Below the pieces are notes generated by a model that worked only from the letters and a program-made list of their open reading frames with translations, did not search any database and had not been told where the DNA came from. This document shows positions 16,700-24,725 of a DNA stretch of 64,000 bases, piece after piece. This DNA is from an uncultured Coriobacteriaceae bacterium (GTDB lineage: Bacteria; Actinomycetota; Coriobacteriia; Coriobacteriales; Atopobiaceae). Both the position numbers and the translations under genes were made by a program. The DNA lies in contig CADAQM010000007.1 of NCBI GenBank assembly GCA_902790135.1, positions 1 through 64,000 on the forward strand, in the 5' to 3' direction. The stretch's first letter is position 1. Every line of letters begins with the position of its first letter.

Positions 16700-17434
16700 T
16701 TAGTTGTTGATGTAGGAGAGCAGGTCGAAGGTCTGGACGCTGGTGAACTCGGAGTTGCCGTCGAGATCGCAGTAGACCTCGGCCACGTAGAGCTGCGCCA
16801 CCGGGTTGGCAGTGGTGGGCTCTCCGGCGCAAAGCACGAGGTAGTTGGTTCCAGCGACGACCTGCGTTCCGAGCGTCGCCAGGGGCTTGAGGCTTACGCC
16901 CACATACGCCTCGGTCGCCTTGGTGAAGGCCTCGGCAGCATCGGCGGGTAGAAGCTCGGTGGCTTCGGGCATCACGACGGCCCAGGCGCCGGCGGCCTCG
17001 CCATCGGCGGTCTCGTCGGTGACGTGCACGTCAGCAAGGTCGATCTGCTCGGCCGAGGTCAGCTCCGCCTCGCCAGAGAGATTTTCGTAGACGACCAGCA
17101 GGTACCATCCAGTCGTTCCCTGAGCGTCTGCGACCTCGCCCTTGCAGAGGAAGGCGTAGTTGGTACCCGCCACCACCTGCGTGGCCAGTGTGGAGACGGG
17201 AGTGTAGGTGACCCCGACGAGCTCCTTGGTGGCGGCTGCGAAGACCTCCTGCTCATGATCGGTGAGGGTGGAGGTTGGCGCTTCGTCAGAGGCCGTGTAG
17301 CCACCGACGACCTCGGTCGCCTCGGGACTGGCTTCCGACGGAGTGTCTTCCGCAACTGGCTTGGCGCCGCATCCGATGAGGGACAGGGAGAGTGCGAGTG
17401 CTCCGGTTGTTGCAAGTGCCGCGATCCTCTTCAT
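16700..17434 (-). CDS. Lipoprotein with two cystatin-like domains
   Basis: A 244-aa predicted lipoprotein: the signal peptide ends in LIGC with Cys22. Two similar domains follow, about 55-130 and 163-240. Each has a helix, then TQVVAGTNY or GTQVVAGTNY, then a VVYENLSGEAEL or EVYCDLDGNSEF hairpin region. QVVAG (86-90 and 191-195) is the protease-binding loop of cystatins/stefins. A VVGG element (42-45) precedes domain 1, like the LVGG trunk of cystatins. This suggests a surface-anchored cysteine-protease inhibitor, a rare fold in bacteria. The duplication and motifs are seen directly; inhibition is inference. Start follows GAGGAAGG. Confidence 0.8.
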   Translation of the reverse strand: MKRIAALATTGALALSLSLIGCGAKPVAEDTPSEASPEATEVVGGYTASDEAPTSTLTDHEQEVFAAATKELVGVTYTPVSTLATQVVAGTNYAFLCKGEVADAQGTTGWYLLVVYENLSGEAELTSAEQIDLADVHVTDETADGEAAGAWAVVMPEATELLPADAAEAFTKATEAYVGVSLKPLATLGTQVVAGTNYLVLCAGEPTTANPVAQLYVAEVYCDLDGNSEFTSVQTFDLLSYINN

Positions 17435-17677
17435 GGCAAACCTTCCTCTCTTATTTGGGCCTGCGCTGGCCTTACCCCTAATACGATCGTCGGAGGGACT
17501 TTGTCGCATGTTACAAACCCTTCATAAGGTCATCGTAGGTTGCCACGCCAGCGCGCGCAATCGAGAGCAGCTTTGGAGGCCGCGCAAGTAGACGAATCAG
17601 TGCGATTGTATGTCGCGTGATTCCGTTTTCTTACGTATCATCAAATTGGGGATATTGGAATCGTTGGGGGGGATGGC

Positions 17678-18904
17678 ATGAAGCTCTCTGGTAGGCACCT
17701 GCTGGTGGTCGTGGCCATGTGTGGCCTGTTGGCGTCGGGCGTTGGCCTGGTGACCAACGTTGCGGGACTGTTCTTCACCCCGGTCTCGGAGGAGTTTGGG
17801 GTCCTGCGCGGACAGGTGAGCCTCATGCTCACCATCACCAACATCTCGTTCGCCTTCGGTGGCATGATCGCCCCGCGCCTGCTCACCGAGAAGACCCTGA
17901 AACCGCTGCTCATTGGCGCGACGGCTGTTAATGCGGCTGCGACGGTGGGCTTCTCGTTCTGCCAGGGCGTCATGCCCATGTACGCGCTCTGCGTCGTGCG
18001 CGGCCTGGTTGCCGGCATGATCGGCTTCGTGTTCGTCACCTCGGTCATCAACCGCTGGTTCGTGACCAACGTCGCCCTTGCGTCGAGCATCGCCATGGCT
18101 TGCAGCGGTCTTGCGGGTGCGCTCTTCTCGCCGATCATCAACGGCATCATCGGTGGCGTGGGCTGGCGCATGGGATACGTCGCCATTGCCGCCTTCACCG
18201 TGCTGCTCAACCTGCCCGCCATCCTGCTGCTGCCCTCGCTCGACCCCGCAACGGCCGGTCTCGAGGCGCTCGGTGCGGGTACCGTCGCAAGTGAATCCAA
18301 GGCAAAGGCAGAGACGGGCTCCGCGGTCTCCGCCGCTCCGGTGAGCATGGTCATCCTTGGCGCGGTCATCGGCTACGCGGTTCTCGCCACTGCGGTGACT
18401 GCCATACCGCAGTTCTTCCCTGGCATGGCAGAGAGCTACGGCTTTGGCGCGGCGCTGGGAGCCTCGATGCTGTCCGCCTCCATGGTGGCCAATAGCCTGG
18501 GCAAGATCGTGCTCGGTGCGCTCATCGACCGTCTGGGTACCCGCATCTCCACGCTGATCTATGCCGCAGTCGTTGCCGCGTCGCTGGTCATGCTGCTGAT
18601 CATTCGCAGCCCCCAGATGCTCATCGTGGCAGCGGCCCTGTGCGGTCTGTGCTACTCGCTGGGCACCGTGGCCATTACCATGATCACGCGCGACGCCTTT
18701 GGAGTTGCCAACTACGACAAGACCTATCCCACCATCAGCCTGGCGGGCAACTTCGCCAACGCCATCTTCTCGTCCGTGGTCGGCTTCATGTATGACTTCT
18801 CCGGTGGCTACGTGCTGCCCATCATCGTGCTGCTGGTCTGCCTGGGAGCCGCTGTCGCATCCATGCTGTATGTGTATACGCATCGTTTGGAGACTGTAGC
18901 GTAG
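17678..18904 (+). CDS. Major facilitator superfamily transporter
   Basis: A 408-aa inner-membrane transporter with 12 predicted helices split by a hydrophilic loop near 195-215 (GAGTVASESKAKAETGS). NRWF in the first half and DRLGTRIST in the second half match the oxalate/formate-antiporter-like group of MFS. It opens the catabolic stretch, directly before a PucR regulator and the LigM-like demethylase. A role in uptake of a methoxylated or carboxylated substrate is therefore plausible but inferred. ATG at 17678 follows a GGGGGGG run. Confidence 0.85.
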   Translation: MKLSGRHLLVVVAMCGLLASGVGLVTNVAGLFFTPVSEEFGVLRGQVSLMLTITNISFAFGGMIAPRLLTEKTLKPLLIGATAVNAAATVGFSFCQGVMPMYALCVVRGLVAGMIGFVFVTSVINRWFVTNVALASSIAMACSGLAGALFSPIINGIIGGVGWRMGYVAIAAFTVLLNLPAILLLPSLDPATAGLEALGAGTVASESKAKAETGSAVSAAPVSMVILGAVIGYAVLATAVTAIPQFFPGMAESYGFGAALGASMLSASMVANSLGKIVLGALIDRLGTRISTLIYAAVVAASLVMLLIIRSPQMLIVAAALCGLCYSLGTVAITMITRDAFGVANYDKTYPTISLAGNFANAIFSSVVGFMYDFSGGYVLPIIVLLVCLGAAVASMLYVYTHRLETVA

Positions 18905-18992
18905 GGTCCCTGCAACACTCCGAAAGCCCCTCCGTCCAAGTGTCCCATTGATGTGATAAGTTCACAGGGGAAGGTCGAAGAACGGGGGCAGC

Positions 18993-20210
18993 ATGGAGTT
19001 CAGGCAGGGCAAGGCGCGCATCATGGATGCGCTGCTCGATCATGGCGGCCTGCAGCATCTGGTGGATGTCGGCGCTGAGGTCATCGGCAACCCCGTGTTC
19101 GTCTGCGACCTTGCGGCACGGGTCATGGCGATGAGCCATGCGACAGAGGAGGACCGTGCCTTTTGGGACGAGTTCTTTCCCGGGGGAAGAATGGACCCCG
19201 ACAACGCGGCGGACGTCGGGCGCGCGGGTATCTACGAGCGCGTTTTCTCGAACGACACCCCCGTCGTGGGCAAGTTCGACTTCTACCCGGGCCGCTTTGT
19301 GGGTGCCCGCATTCGCCTTCGGAACGATGTCGTCGGCATGGCAACGCTCGTAGAGCGCGAGCCGCTCGGCGAGTGCGACGGGGACTTGCTCGTCGTCCTC
19401 TGCCAGGCCATCGTGCTGGAGATGACCTGGCAGGACATGCAGGTGAGGAGCTCGTCAGCCCTCCTTGACGTGGTGACCGCAGCCATCGAGGGGACGGCAT
19501 CGGGAGAAGAGCTGGACCTCATGACTCACGGCGACCGCCTGGGGCTTCCCTCGCGCAGCCGTGTGCTGGTCATCGCTCTCGAGTCGGGCCACTCGGGGGT
19601 CGTGTTCTCGTTCTCGCAGGGTCTTCTGGCCCGGCGTTTTCCCACATCTCCCACCATCGTGCGCCATGGCCGACTGGTCATGCTCCTTGACCTGAGCAGA
19701 TACGAGGAGGTTCCGCTCCGCGACCTAGAGGCATGCCTCGCGAACCTTCCCCTGCGCGTGGGGGTGGGTGGCGCCTTCGACTCGATAGGGGGCATCAAGG
19801 AGTCCTACCGTCAGGCGCGTGCCGCCATGGTTCTCTCGCAGCGTGCGGGACTGCCTGCGGGTCTGGCGAACTATGACGACTGGCGTCTGGACGACTTGCT
19901 GATGCAGGTGGCGGAGCTGACGGATCTCTCGCACTACATCGACCCGGTGACGGAGCGCATGGCAGGGCACGACCGACGTGAGGGGACCCAGCTCATAAAG
20001 ACCGTCGATGCCTATCTCCGCTGTGCCAACAACGCACAGGCGGCCGCACGGCTTCTGGGCATTCACAAGAACACGATGTACGCGCGTCTCGAGCGGATCC
20101 AGCAGCTCTTTGACGTGGACCTGGAGAGCGGGGAGACCTGCCAGTCGCTGGCACTGTCCCTGCGCATGCGCCGCGTGCTCGCCTGGCGAGGCGACCCTGT
20201 GACAAAGTAA
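18993..20210 (+). CDS. PucR/CdaR-type transcriptional regulator
   Basis: A 405-aa regulator. The C-terminal PucR helix-turn-helix is clear: LIKTVDAYLRCANNAQAAARLLGIHKNTMYARLERIQQLF. A GGDEF-like CdaR middle region precedes it (RLGLPSRSRVLVIALES through LPLRVGVGGAFDSIGGIKESYRQARAAM). The N-terminal 150 residues form a ligand-sensing domain. It lies between the MFS gene and the LigM-like demethylase on the same strand, so it probably controls that demethylase or transporter in response to substrate. ATG follows AACGGGGGCAGC. Confidence 0.85.
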   Translation: MEFRQGKARIMDALLDHGGLQHLVDVGAEVIGNPVFVCDLAARVMAMSHATEEDRAFWDEFFPGGRMDPDNAADVGRAGIYERVFSNDTPVVGKFDFYPGRFVGARIRLRNDVVGMATLVEREPLGECDGDLLVVLCQAIVLEMTWQDMQVRSSSALLDVVTAAIEGTASGEELDLMTHGDRLGLPSRSRVLVIALESGHSGVVFSFSQGLLARRFPTSPTIVRHGRLVMLLDLSRYEEVPLRDLEACLANLPLRVGVGGAFDSIGGIKESYRQARAAMVLSQRAGLPAGLANYDDWRLDDLLMQVAELTDLSHYIDPVTERMAGHDRREGTQLIKTVDAYLRCANNAQAAARLLGIHKNTMYARLERIQQLFDVDLESGETCQSLALSLRMRRVLAWRGDPVTK

Positions 20211-20243
20211 CAGTCCAAGAGGTTCTTCCCATACCGCAGCCCG

Positions 20244-20272
20244 ATGACGGGGCTTTTGCAAGGCCCCATCAT
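20244..20272 (+). promoter_or_regulatory. Leader hairpin before the LigM-like gene
   Basis: ATGACGGGGC (20244-20253) can pair with GCCCCATCAT (20263-20272) with one mismatch. It sits between the regulator stop and the demethylase ribosome site. It could be a weak terminator of the regulator gene or an attenuator for the demethylase. Confidence 0.4.
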
Positions 20273-20324
20273 GTGAGGCGTAAGCAGGAGCGTCGCCATG
20301 ACGTCATCGCACAAGGAGGAACCC

Positions 20325-21659
20325 ATGTCTGCACCGGAGTTCAAGCCCAGCCCCTTCGCACAGAACCTCATCCCGCGCAACACCACGTTCACCAGCCACG
20401 AGGGCGTCTTCACCCCGATGGCCGACGACGGACGCTTCCCCATCCAGCCCTTCTCCTACAGCGGCTGGCTCGACGAGGAGCTCTCGTGGTACGACACCTG
20501 CTACGTGCATGGCGGCCTCAACCCCGCGATGAACTACCTCATCAAGGGCACCGAGTACCTGGACTTCCTGACCGCCGCGAGCGTCAATACCTTCAAGAAG
20601 TACCCGGTGGGCAAGGCGCGCCACGTCATCATCTGCCAGCCCAACGGCAAGATCATGAACGACGGCATCGTCATGCGCCTGGCCGAGGACACCTTCTACT
20701 CCATGTTCCTGCCCGACCCGGCCATGCTCAACCACATCTTCTTCCAGGACAGGTTCAACTTTGAGGTCGAGGACTGCACCGAGAGCCACTTCTTCTACCA
20801 GATGTGCGGACCGCGCTCGCTCGAGGTCGTGGAGCAGGCGACCAAGACCGACCTGCACGACCTGGGATTCATGTGGCTTCAGCAGGGCCTCAAGATCGCC
20901 GGCCACGAGGTCTTCGTGCTGCGCACCGGCATGGCGGGCACGCTGGGCTACGAGATCCACGGCCTCACCAAGGACTGCCAGGAGGTGCTGGCCGAGGTCC
21001 TGCGCGTGGGCGAGCCCTACGGCATCCGCCAGCTCGGCAAGCTGCCCTACGTGACCTGCCATTGCGAGGGCTCCATCCCGCAGGGCACCGAGCACTACGC
21101 GTTCCCCATCCCGGGCTTCGAGTGGAACATCGCCGGCTCCCTGCCTGCCGACAGCGACCTCGTCTACCGCACGCCCATGGAGAACGGCTGGCAGAAGATG
21201 GTGCGCATGGACCACGACTTCATCGGCAAGGAGGCCATCGAGGCCGAGCTGGCGGGCAACTACAAGACCGCTTGCACCCTCATCTGGGATGTGGACAGCG
21301 TGGCCGAGGCCGTCAAGGCGTCCATGGACGGCACCCGTCGCGTCGACCCCATCGAGTTCCCCTGCGACTACGACTACGTGCTGGGCAATGGCACCCTGCA
21401 CATCGACGAGGTCTACGACGGCGACACCTTTGTGGGATGCTCCTCTGGCCGTATGTTCTCCAGCAAGACGCGTCAGATGATCTCCATCGGCACCATCTAC
21501 CACGGCCTTGTCGAAGAGGGCAGGGAGCTCGAGATCCTTTGGGGCAACAAGGGCACCGACCAGGTGCGCATCAAGTGCCGCGTGAGCCTGTTCCCCTATA
21601 TCAAGGAAGGCCGCAACGAGAGCTTTGACACCGAGACCATTCCGCATCCCGTGTTCTAG
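20325..21659 (+). CDS. LigM/DesA-like THF-dependent O-demethylase (GcvT fold)
   Basis: A 444-aa GcvT-fold enzyme. Length and several blocks match Sphingobium vanillate/syringate O-demethylases LigM and DesA, which move an aryl methyl group to tetrahydrofolate. RTGMAGTLGYEIHG (about 201-213) parallels the RHGMAGAPGLEIWG block. PMENGWQKMVRMDHDFIGKEAIE (about 285-306) parallels the DHDFIGRDAL block. The C-terminal SIGTIYHGLVEEGRELEILWG also matches. The usual glycine-cleavage partners (GcvP, GcvH, Lpd) are absent nearby, arguing against glycine decarboxylation. The substrate is not known. ATG at 20325 has AAGGAGG at ideal distance; an upstream ATG at 20298 is possible. Confidence 0.8.
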   Translation: MSAPEFKPSPFAQNLIPRNTTFTSHEGVFTPMADDGRFPIQPFSYSGWLDEELSWYDTCYVHGGLNPAMNYLIKGTEYLDFLTAASVNTFKKYPVGKARHVIICQPNGKIMNDGIVMRLAEDTFYSMFLPDPAMLNHIFFQDRFNFEVEDCTESHFFYQMCGPRSLEVVEQATKTDLHDLGFMWLQQGLKIAGHEVFVLRTGMAGTLGYEIHGLTKDCQEVLAEVLRVGEPYGIRQLGKLPYVTCHCEGSIPQGTEHYAFPIPGFEWNIAGSLPADSDLVYRTPMENGWQKMVRMDHDFIGKEAIEAELAGNYKTACTLIWDVDSVAEAVKASMDGTRRVDPIEFPCDYDYVLGNGTLHIDEVYDGDTFVGCSSGRMFSSKTRQMISIGTIYHGLVEEGRELEILWGNKGTDQVRIKCRVSLFPYIKEGRNESFDTETIPHPVF

Positions 21660-21710
21660 CACCAGCTGGGTTCCCTGCGGATAAGGCGATAGACTTCGCC
21701 TCTTTAGGCA

Positions 21711-21751
21711 CCGCCATTCGTACTCGCATAAGTGGAGTCCGAATGGCGGTA
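21711..21751 (+). terminator. Hairpin after the LigM-like gene
   Basis: Arms 21711-21721 and 21741-21751 (ACCGCCATTCG and complement) pair perfectly across a 19-base loop. No T-run follows, so termination strength is unclear. Confidence 0.45.
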
Positions 21752-21806
21752 CGCATTGAGGTCGTCGAGCCTGACGCAAGCTGGCTAACAACGTTCTTCG
21801 AGAGGG

Positions 21807-21838
21807 GCGGGCCTGTTTCGGTATGTTGACAGGCCCGC
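21807..21838 (+). terminator. Second hairpin after the LigM-like gene
   Basis: A 10-bp GCGGGCCTGT stem (21807-21816 with 21829-21838). A third weaker dyad (AGCACATA/TATGTGCT) lies near 21868-21894. Together they separate the demethylase from the pyroglutamyl peptidase gene. Confidence 0.5.
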
Positions 21839-21924
21839 TCCTCAATGAGCGGTAGTGCCATGCTGAGGGAGCACATATTACTTTGCACTATGTGCTGAGG
21901 TCCTAAAGCTGCTTTAATGGCTGT

Positions 21925-22500
21925 ATGGGACGCAAACGACTACTCATAACCTGCTTCGAGCCGTTTGGTGGCCGCCTGGTGAACGCATCGTGCGACGCGG
22001 TGTTTGCGCTGCCGGATGTGACAGGCACCTTCGAGGTGCAGAGGCTCTGCCTGCCTGTGGTATTTGGCCGAGCTGCGGAAATCGCGCTCGCAGAGGCCGG
22101 ACGCCTCCGTCCGGATGTCGTGATGTGTGTGGGAGAGGCTTCCGGTCGCTCTGCGATCACCCCGGAGATGGTTGCCATCAATCTGCGCTTCGCGCGCATT
22201 CCCGACAACGAGGGAAATGCGCCACTCGACGAATCGGTGCTCGAAGGCGGGGAGAGCGCGCTCTTCTCGACGCTGCCCGTGTGTGCGATGGCGGAGGCAG
22301 TGCGCGAGGCGGGGTTGCCGGGTGACGTTTCCTACTCGGCCGGAGCCTACGTCTGCAACGACCTCATGTACCTGATGTTGCACCACTTGGCGGGAACGGG
22401 CGTGCCCTGCGGTTTCGTGCATGTGCCGGCGCAGGGGCTTGATGCCGGGTGCATGGCGCGAGGGCTGATGGCGGCAATCGGCGCGCTCGAGCAACTGTAG
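21925..22500 (+). CDS. pcp: Pyroglutamyl-peptidase I
   Basis: A 191-aa cysteine peptidase that removes N-terminal pyroglutamate from peptides. The N-terminal CFEPFGGRLVNAS, the catalytic Glu in SAITPEMVAIN, the Cys in SAGAYVCNDLMY and the His in GFVHVPAQ are all present. Length is slightly shorter than the usual 200-215 aa. It has its own upstream hairpins and is probably transcribed alone; no link to the demethylation genes is evident. Confidence 0.88.
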   Translation: MGRKRLLITCFEPFGGRLVNASCDAVFALPDVTGTFEVQRLCLPVVFGRAAEIALAEAGRLRPDVVMCVGEASGRSAITPEMVAINLRFARIPDNEGNAPLDESVLEGGESALFSTLPVCAMAEAVREAGLPGDVSYSAGAYVCNDLMYLMLHHLAGTGVPCGFVHVPAQGLDAGCMARGLMAAIGALEQL

Positions 22501-22635
22501 GTCGCCCCGGGTGGCCAGTACCCCTCTTTCTGTAGGGGGTACGAGCGTTAACTATCCTCGGATTGCCGTGTGTTCAGACTCTCGAGGGGGCACGACAATT
22601 GTCGTGACGAGAAGGGCCCCGATGGAGGAGGAATC

Positions 22636-22851
22636 ATGGGCTATTCGGTTGACGACAAGTGCAGGAAGCTCGCGAAGAACGCTGAGGCCGCAGCCATCAT
22701 CTCTGAGTACTCTGCCGGCTTCACCACCGATCCGCAGATGAAGATGGTCATGGGGCTCACCCTGCGCAAGCTTGCTAGCTTCCCGCAGGCCAAGGAGCTC
22801 GCCGATCACCTTGACGAGATTGATGCCCGCCTGAAGGCCATCGAGGGCTAA
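22636..22851 (+). CDS. Small helical protein of unknown function
   Basis: A 71-aa acidic, mostly helical protein: GYSVDDKCRKLAKNAEAAAIISEYS, then TTDPQMKMVMGLTLRKLASFPQ, then a charged tail. I do not recognise a family. The start is set by GGAGGAGG five bases ahead; an upstream in-frame ATG at 22570 lacks such a site. It is bounded by a strong terminator and sits between pcp and the second PucR regulator. The strong ribosome site suggests it is well translated. Function is unknown. Confidence 0.65.
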   Translation: MGYSVDDKCRKLAKNAEAAAIISEYSAGFTTDPQMKMVMGLTLRKLASFPQAKELADHLDEIDARLKAIEG

Positions 22852-22873
22852 GTCCGTCACAGCAACGCCACTT

Positions 22874-22910
22874 AGGGGCCAACCGCACACGAGACGCGGT
22901 TGGCCCCTTC
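22874..22910. terminator. Bidirectional terminator between convergent genes
   Basis: A 13-bp stem (22874-22886 with 22896-22908, AGGGGCCAACCGC) sits between the 71-aa gene and the convergent PucR gene, with TCT-rich tails. Confidence 0.8.
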
Positions 22911-22922
22911 TCGTATGGCTCT

Positions 22923-24455
22923 TTAGAGCGACGTGTCGCCCATGATGCGACCCCTGATTTCGATAGCCTTGAGCAGCAGCTGGATGCGCAGGCGGACGTC
23001 GGGGTCGTCGAGGTCGAGCCCGAGGTCCCGATTGATGCGCGCAAGCCGTTCGAGCAGCGTGCTGCGATGCACGTAGAGCCTTGCTGCGGCCTGCGTGGCG
23101 CCTCGGTCACAGGCAAGGTACACGCGCAGCGTCTCGAGGTAGCTTGTGCTTGACGTGAGGTCGTGCTCGATGAGCCTGCGCAAGCCCTCGGGACACCAGA
23201 GCTCGAGGGGTATCTCCCCGAGGGAACTCACCACCATGTCCTGAAGCGCGAAGTCCTGGAAGCGGTGAAGGCGTTCTGCACCGCCGAGCAGGGTTCCGTT
23301 TTCGAGGGCGCTGTTTGCCTCGAGGTAGTAGAGCCTTGCCTGCATCAGGTCCTCGACTCGATCCGAGAGGCCCGCCCGCATGTCCATGCTGCCGGTGAAG
23401 GGCTCGATGGCGGCACGTATGTCCTCGGTCGGGTCGCCGGGGCCAAGCTGGTCGAGGTCGATGAACGCAACCACCGAGTTGCCATGGTGCTCGAAGGCGA
23501 AACTGTGGGGGAAGGTGCTCTCAACCATGGTGCGCACATAGCCGAGCGGAAGCGTCGCCATGCGGCTCGACATCTTGAGGCGCATGCATACGAAGGAACG
23601 CTCCCGCGAGGCGTTGTCCACGGCAGCCTTGGTCACCTGGTCGAGCGGCAAGCCGTTGACCAGGTCTTGTATCGCCTGCCTTAAGGAGGCGGGGCCATGG
23701 GGCGTGGTGCTTGACAGGCGCCCCAGGGCACGCTGCACTGCCTGGGCGAGGAGGGAGAGCGCAAAGCGGTCCGAGGGCCGCTCGTCACGCGTACCGTAGA
23801 TGAGCGTCACGCAGCCACAGTACGTGCGTCCCTGGTGCAGGTTGCAGTTGAGCGTGTGCGTCCCCAATACGTCAATGACAAAGGGGTCGCTCACCTCGGT
23901 GGACAGGGCATGGCTGCCAAGGAACTGGTCGAAGGTGCTGAGCGGAAGCGCGCTGCCGTCCCCGCCCGAGAGACCCGCGTCGTGTCGTGCGAGGTCAGAC
24001 GTGCCAAGGATGGTGAAGTTGCCATCTACGGCGAGCAGCGCGTTGCCGAGGATCTCCTCGCTGCGGGTGAGCATGTGGGAGATGTCGCCCTCCTCGTCGA
24101 CCATGCGCCTCAGGTCATGCTCCCATGTGTCGTACGTGTCGTATATGCGCTGGACGGCGTTGAAGGTGGCAAAGAAGTCCGCAGGCTCGAGCGTAACGAC
24201 GCAACAACGCTCGCGGAGGCGGTGCAGGCGCGGGGCGTCGCCGATGCAGATGATGACGGCACCGGCCTGCGCGGCTGCGTGTGCTGGGAGTCGCTCGCAA
24301 CGCATCACATACAGATGACCTGACAAAAACGTTCTCTCGCCGCCTTCGTAGAGCTCTGGCCTGCCTACGAGCAAGCTGTCGTCGCGCATTCCCGTGACGT
24401 CTTGGCACAGGCCGGCTGGCAGGTTGTCCACGATGGCGCTTACGCTGAGGTGCAT
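22923..24455 (-). CDS. PucR-type transcriptional regulator, divergent
   Basis: A 510-aa regulator ending in a PucR helix-turn-helix: YLACDRGATQAAARLYVHRSTLLERLARINRDLGLDLDDPDVRLRIQLLLKA. The N-terminal 130 residues resemble a PucR-like purine or ligand-sensing domain; the middle contains a divergent GGDEF-like part. It is transcribed away from the three-gene unit at 24726-27799 across a 270-base gap carrying an 11-bp inverted repeat. This is the classic layout for a local activator or repressor of that unit. The start MHLSVSAIV has GAGGG upstream. Confidence 0.85.
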   Translation of the reverse strand: MHLSVSAIVDNLPAGLCQDVTGMRDDSLLVGRPELYEGGERTFLSGHLYVMRCERLPAHAAAQAGAVIICIGDAPRLHRLRERCCVVTLEPADFFATFNAVQRIYDTYDTWEHDLRRMVDEEGDISHMLTRSEEILGNALLAVDGNFTILGTSDLARHDAGLSGGDGSALPLSTFDQFLGSHALSTEVSDPFVIDVLGTHTLNCNLHQGRTYCGCVTLIYGTRDERPSDRFALSLLAQAVQRALGRLSSTTPHGPASLRQAIQDLVNGLPLDQVTKAAVDNASRERSFVCMRLKMSSRMATLPLGYVRTMVESTFPHSFAFEHHGNSVVAFIDLDQLGPGDPTEDIRAAIEPFTGSMDMRAGLSDRVEDLMQARLYYLEANSALENGTLLGGAERLHRFQDFALQDMVVSSLGEIPLELWCPEGLRRLIEHDLTSSTSYLETLRVYLACDRGATQAAARLYVHRSTLLERLARINRDLGLDLDDPDVRLRIQLLLKAIEIRGRIMGDTSL

Positions 24456-24489
24456 GGTTCCCTCGCTTCTCGACGGTGTCTGCGGCACA

Positions 24490-24573
24490 TTGTAGGGTCT
24501 GAAGCCGAATAAGTGGCGGTTACAGTGCGTTTTGTGGGCTGTTGGTTCGTTTCCTCGGTAAGAGACCCTACAA
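24490..24573. promoter_or_regulatory. Widely spaced inverted repeat in divergent promoter region
   Basis: TTGTAGGGTCT at 24490-24500 is repeated in inverse as AGACCCTACAA at 24563-24573. Centres are 73 bases apart, close to seven helical turns. The position between the divergent PucR gene and the 409-aa/GcvT/SDR unit makes it a good candidate operator pair for looping. Confidence 0.5.
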
Positions 24574-24725
24574 CTTGTTGGGTCATCGCTGCCTATCCAC
24601 CAACCATCATGCGTCTACCAAGATGCGTCGGTACCCATCAGCATGAGGATGGTGCTCCATATGTCTCACCAAGCGGAGACATGCCGCTGGTGGATACCGA
24701 CGGGTTTCGAGGGATAGGAGAGGAC

